From Ornithinibacillus scapharcae TW25 (GTDB taxonomy: Bacteria; Bacillota; Bacilli; Bacillales; Amphibacillaceae), in NCBI RefSeq assembly GCF_000190475.1, contig NZ_AEWH01000051.1:43574-107573 (forward strand): 64,000 nucleotides of DNA, given 5' to 3'. A program made the translations under genes and the position numbers. The notes beneath the pieces were generated by a model. The model was not told the DNA's origin, did not search any database, and saw only the letters and a list, made by a program, of their open reading frames with translations. Shown here one piece after another: positions 60,752 through 64,000 of the stretch. The first letter of the stretch is position 1; each line of letters starts with the position of its first letter.

Positions 60752-61405
60752 TTAGTCATGTGAGAAAGAAATGAATCTTCCCAAAATAATGGTTGAAATT
60801 AAATTGTAATTAGTAGGCTGGTTTGGATTTAATATTGAATTGAACTCATTCCAGCCATTTTGCTATTGTCATAAAATATACTTCATTATCTAAATTCAGT
60901 TTTTCAAAAAAACACAATGTCTCCCTTAACATTAAATTCTTTCCCTACTCATTCATTAAACATTTTAATTCTTTTAGTTACCTAATAACTAGGCTCCATC
61001 TATGTATAATGAATAATTTGAACTTCTCCATATTCAGTTTTTCGATCTCTTTATTGTTAATCTTCTACTAACAATCTGTATATTGAAGGTAGTTCAAAGG
61101 ATCACTTGAAAATATATTTGGACTATATTATTACAGTGAGCTACTCAAGTAATATCTAAAGATTTTAATTAGAACAAGAGGAAGATTGAATCTTAATAAT
61201 TAGTTTCAGTATCCATAATAATAAAGTGATAGTCTAGAAATCAGATTGGGTCTGATATGTATCTATTTTAGGAAGGTCTCCTTAGTCAGCTAAATTAATA
61301 ATGTTTACTAAAACTTTCAAAGCAAAGTACATTATTATAATGAACATACTACCAATTAGGTGTTTCAAACTAATCTGAATATTAATAATTGCAACTAAAA
61401 TACCA

Positions 61406-61434
61406 TTTACATTAAATGATATAAAGTGTAGTAT
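61406..61434 (+). promoter_or_regulatory. Candidate sigma-A promoter for the secreted-protein gene
   Basis: TTTACA (61406-61411), 17 bases, TAGTAT (61429-61434), about 40 bases before the start. The rest of the 60752-61472 gap is AT-rich and shows no supportable gene. Confidence 0.55.
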
Positions 61435-61472
61435 AAGTTGCGTACAATAAATTCCAAATATTGGAGGGGAAT

Positions 61473-62147
61473 ATGTTGAAGAAGTTGTATCATGTCTCAC
61501 TTTGCTTGATCATGGCATTAGGAACATTATTAATAACTCCTAATAATCAAGTGAATGCTCAGGAGAAAGTAGATTTATCAAATGTCAGTGATGAACAAAT
61601 GCCCATTGAAGTTAGAGAAATACTAGAAAAGATTAATTCTGGTAACGTAACAGGTAATTCCAAGGATGGATTTACAGACTACAATGAAAGTTTAATAGCA
61701 CCTAGTGTAGCATCAATCCCACAACAAAAATACAACTCACAGAATTTTGGACATTCCAATAAGGGTATGAGTGTAATCCAAGTAAAGATGGGGGTTCCAG
61801 GTTTCTGGCAAAGTCTGTATCAAAATAAGTACGATGGTTGGGGATATACTAGCCAACAAAACGGATCGTACACGCCAAGTAAAGCTATTGCAACAGTAAC
61901 AGCATCCGCAACCGGAGTAATCCCAAACATTTCGACCAGTGGCAGCAGTTGGGGTTTATTTAATACAACTAAGCAAGTTGGAAAAGATACTGGTGTTTGG
62001 AGCAAAAGAAAATATGCACAGGCATACTTTGATAATGTGAGAATCCAACACATATCAAACCTAACAGTAAAATTTGAAGTGAAATCAGAATTACATTACG
62101 CATCTGTTGGTAGTCGAACCGCCTCAACGTCAGTAAGATTTTTTTAA
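61473..62147 (+). CDS. Secreted protein of unknown function
   Basis: The 224-residue protein has a signal peptide (KKLYHVSLCLIMALGTLLI, cleavage likely after NNQVNA). The mature part has a charged N-terminal helix and a beta-rich, Ser/Thr/Trp-rich C-terminal half (GVPGFWQSLYQNKYDGWGY, GSSWGLFNTTKQVGKDTGVW). No Cys. The ATG at 61473 follows GGAGGGG. I do not recognise it; a secreted toxin or surface protein is possible. Confidence 0.7.
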   Translation: MLKKLYHVSLCLIMALGTLLITPNNQVNAQEKVDLSNVSDEQMPIEVREILEKINSGNVTGNSKDGFTDYNESLIAPSVASIPQQKYNSQNFGHSNKGMSVIQVKMGVPGFWQSLYQNKYDGWGYTSQQNGSYTPSKAIATVTASATGVIPNISTSGSSWGLFNTTKQVGKDTGVWSKRKYAQAYFDNVRIQHISNLTVKFEVKSELHYASVGSRTASTSVRFF

Positions 62148-62164
62148 ACTCACTATAGCTTGAA

Positions 62165-62199
62165 AAGGGTCTCCTGATTTAATGTTTAGGAGACTCTTA
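62165..62199 (+). terminator. Hairpin between secreted-protein and lipoprotein genes
   Basis: GGGTCTCCTGA..TTTAGGAGACTC forms a stem with weak T-rich tail (TTATATATTTT). It could reduce downstream transcription. Confidence 0.6.
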
Positions 62200-62229
62200 T
62201 ATATTTTACCATTAAAGGGGAATTTCAAT

Positions 62230-63234
62230 TTGCGTAATTTTTTTATGATATTTTCAATATCCTTTCTAATATGTACCTTTCTAGCTGGATGTAGTGAAAA
62301 CGATGATAGTATACCAGAATTATTAGATGACAATTGGGAGAAAAAAACCATAACAAAAATTGTAGAAAACGGTTATGCTGACGGAATGTTTGTTGATTAC
62401 TCAGAGGCAAATAAAATAAGTTATACTATGGATGATCTTTGGAGAACATTGGAGATATACAATTCTATTGGATATAACTACCAACAAGACCTTTTATTGG
62501 AAAAAATAATTAATTTGGAATTAAATGGTTTAAAGGAAGAATTGCAATTTAGTTATTTATGTTTTAAATATTTGGATAACGGGTGCAGTATAGAAATTGA
62601 AATTAATCCTACTATTGAAGAAATCCTTAATAGCGAATATGATACAATGGAAACTTTAGACTTGGTTTATTTTATCGTTTCGTATTATTATGATAATATT
62701 AATAATAATTCAAAAATTAATATCATGAAATGGATTGAAAGCAACGCAACAGTAATAAAAAAAGATATTGGTTTAATTTATACTGTTTTATCTATTCAAG
62801 ATAAAATGGGAGTAGAAATTATTGAATTTGAAAATAGAGAACTATATAAACATTTACTAAAAAATACAATTGAAGAGCCAGACTCAGACTTAATTGAATT
62901 ATATTACTTATATTTCATTAATTATTATTTACAAAATGAAATTGATGAAAACTATGTATTCACAGGAGTACTCAAGTATTTTGATCAAGATAGTGGTTTT
63001 TCACTTTCTAAACATTATTATCTTGATGCTAATTTGGGGACTTTCATAGCAATCAACATATTGAATGAAATTGGAAAAATAGGTAGTTTAAAAAAAGATA
63101 TTATGACTATTGCAGAGAAACTAGAAACTAATTATGGATTATTTATTAATAAAGAAAATATTCCTACTGGTACAATTGAAGAAACCATAATGGGTTATTA
63201 TGTTCTTCAAATACTAGGTGAAGTTAAAAAGTGA
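62230..63234 (+). CDS. Lipoprotein with helical-repeat domain
   Basis: A TTG at 62230 after AAAGGGG opens RNFFMIFSISFLICTFLAGC, a lipoprotein signal with lipobox LAGC. The mature part is helical, Asn/Ile/Glu-rich. Recurrent DYYYLYFINYY-like helices and a late GTFIAINILNEIG / NYGLFINKENIPTGTIEETIMGYYVL pattern resemble all-helical toroid repeats. The ATG at 62182 would put the signal too far in. Low GC (about 27%). No known family. Confidence 0.7.
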   Translation: MRNFFMIFSISFLICTFLAGCSENDDSIPELLDDNWEKKTITKIVENGYADGMFVDYSEANKISYTMDDLWRTLEIYNSIGYNYQQDLLLEKIINLELNGLKEELQFSYLCFKYLDNGCSIEIEINPTIEEILNSEYDTMETLDLVYFIVSYYYDNINNNSKINIMKWIESNATVIKKDIGLIYTVLSIQDKMGVEIIEFENRELYKHLLKNTIEEPDSDLIELYYLYFINYYLQNEIDENYVFTGVLKYFDQDSGFSLSKHYYLDANLGTFIAINILNEIGKIGSLKKDIMTIAEKLETNYGLFINKENIPTGTIEETIMGYYVLQILGEVKK

Positions 63235-63416
63235 AAAACACAAAATTAATTAATCAATATAAAGATAATGAGATTAGTTGGTTTTGGACCTATTACGACT
63301 TAGTACAGGCTGGTAAGAATGTTTCAGAAGATGAAATAAAAATTATTAATGATAGACTAAATATTTTTGAAAAGAGTTCATTGTTTCTAGTCTATCAGAC
63401 GAAGTTTATAAAATGA
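63231..63416 (+). CDS. Small protein, continuation of helical cluster
   Basis: The 61-residue protein (NTKLINQYKDNEISWFWTYYDLVQAGKNVSEDEIKI) overlaps the previous gene by four bases and the next one as well. It could be an N-terminal piece of a longer protein split by a frameshift at 63410. Confidence 0.55.
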   Translation: MKNTKLINQYKDNEISWFWTYYDLVQAGKNVSEDEIKIINDRLNIFEKSSLFLVYQTKFIK

Positions 63417-63859
63417 TGTTAGAATCTAGTGGAATGTTAAATGAGATAGAATATTTTACGAGAGTTGGTCAATTATTAGACTATCCATTTCAAAAAGATT
63501 ATAAAGAAAAAGTAAAGAAAATTGTAATAAACCTTATTGAAATTGCATCCGAAGACAATGCGGATATAATATCCAATGTTCTTTATTTAGATTCAGAACT
63601 CAATTTAGATATAGATTTCACAGATGTAAATAATTTAATTAACGAATTGTCAGATAAAGAAAAAACAAATAACTTTTTTGAAAATTATAGCATTGTTAAG
63701 CTGAAGAAACATGTGAATAAACTGGAAAAATCTGAGATTCTTAGTCTATTTGAAGACCATATGAATTCCCAAGGGGGAGTGAATAGCGATAGTACTGATA
63801 AATCATCTGATACATTATTTACTGTTTTTCTAATGCTCTCATTAGCTAGCAATTATTAG
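63413..63859 (+). CDS. Helical protein of unknown function
   Basis: The 148-residue protein is all-helical (MLNEIEYFTRVGQLLDYPF, NVLYLDSELNLDIDF) with a Ser/Asp-rich stretch and a hydrophobic tail (TLFTVFLMLSLASNY). It overlaps the previous gene by four bases. The hydrophobic end may touch the membrane. Confidence 0.55.
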   Translation: MMLESSGMLNEIEYFTRVGQLLDYPFQKDYKEKVKKIVINLIEIASEDNADIISNVLYLDSELNLDIDFTDVNNLINELSDKEKTNNFFENYSIVKLKKHVNKLEKSEILSLFEDHMNSQGGVNSDSTDKSSDTLFTVFLMLSLASNY

Positions 63860-63897
63860 TAAATCCCATTTATCTATTTTATTTCGAGGTGATGTAC

Positions 63898-64000
63898 ATG
63901 GACTTAGTGGACCTATTTATAAATCTCCTTTTTTCCTAATAATTCTCTATACAATTTCATGGTTTGCAAGAAAATTAAAAATATAGAAGATATTGTTAAA
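63898..64000 (+). other. Possible start of a small membrane protein at the window edge
   Basis: GAGGTG precedes ATG at 63898, reading MDLVDLFINLLFS then a stop; another frame continues FLIILYTISWFARKLKI. Either a short peptide or a frameshifted membrane protein; the edge hides the rest. Confidence 0.3.

Noticed and set aside
61282-61500. Hydrophobic minus-strand frame of 72 codons
   Set aside because: It overlaps the promoter and start of the secreted-protein gene on the opposite strand; no start site or homologue seen.

Overview
The window comes from a low-GC, endospore-forming Firmicute of the family Bacillaceae. The evidence is the gene order MoxR-DUF58-transglutaminase-guaA known from Bacillus, an appDFABC-type peptide transporter, spore-surface sugar genes, a T-box and a purine riboswitch. 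Genus is inference; an Oceanobacillus/Virgibacillus-like organism would fit.

Region 1 (1-18.6 kb) is the right part of a Tn916/ICEBs1-family integrative conjugative element. It holds the end of an Orf15/ConG-like membrane protein, an Orf14/CwlT-like hydrolase, an Orf13/TcpC-like protein, an Orf7-like sigma factor, an Orf8-like protein, a DUF3173 protein and a tyrosine integrase. The integrase abuts the 3' end of guaA, a known attachment site. Where Tn916 has tet(M), about 12 kb of cargo sits. It includes a rifampin phosphotransferase gene (rph) with one frameshift, several truncated or frameshifted genes, a TetR-regulated membrane operon and a duplicated TetR fragment. A strongly structured, unidentified RNA candidate lies between orf8 and the DUF3173 gene.

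Region 2 (18.6-33.6 kb) is conserved chromosome. guaA follows a guanine riboswitch with terminator; then come yebA, yeaD and yeaC homologues, a decayed GNAT gene, an amidase and an app-type oligopeptide ABC transporter.

Region 3 (33.3-58.9 kb) is a large surface-glycan and spore-coat locus. One set of genes (pseB, pseC, pseH, pseG, pseI and an spsF-type cytidylyltransferase) matches the pseudaminic/Sps-type nonulosonate pathway. A second set (legB, legC, a neuD-like acetyltransferase, neuC, neuB, neuA and a PtmE-like nucleotidyltransferase) matches the legionaminic/sialic type. Two SpsB-like proteins bracket the second set. The locus ends with a cysteine-rich coat-like protein behind a good sigma-K promoter, a coiled-coil protein, a JAMM metalloprotease and a 47-residue GCGCG peptide.

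Region 4 (58.9-64 kb) holds a T-box leader with a likely threonine specifier before an SstT transporter, then an unrecognised secreted-protein/lipoprotein cluster running off the edge.

At least nine genes are broken by small frameshifts, many in homopolymer runs, inside and outside the mobile element. Some may be assembly errors, so 'pseudogene' calls are provisional.
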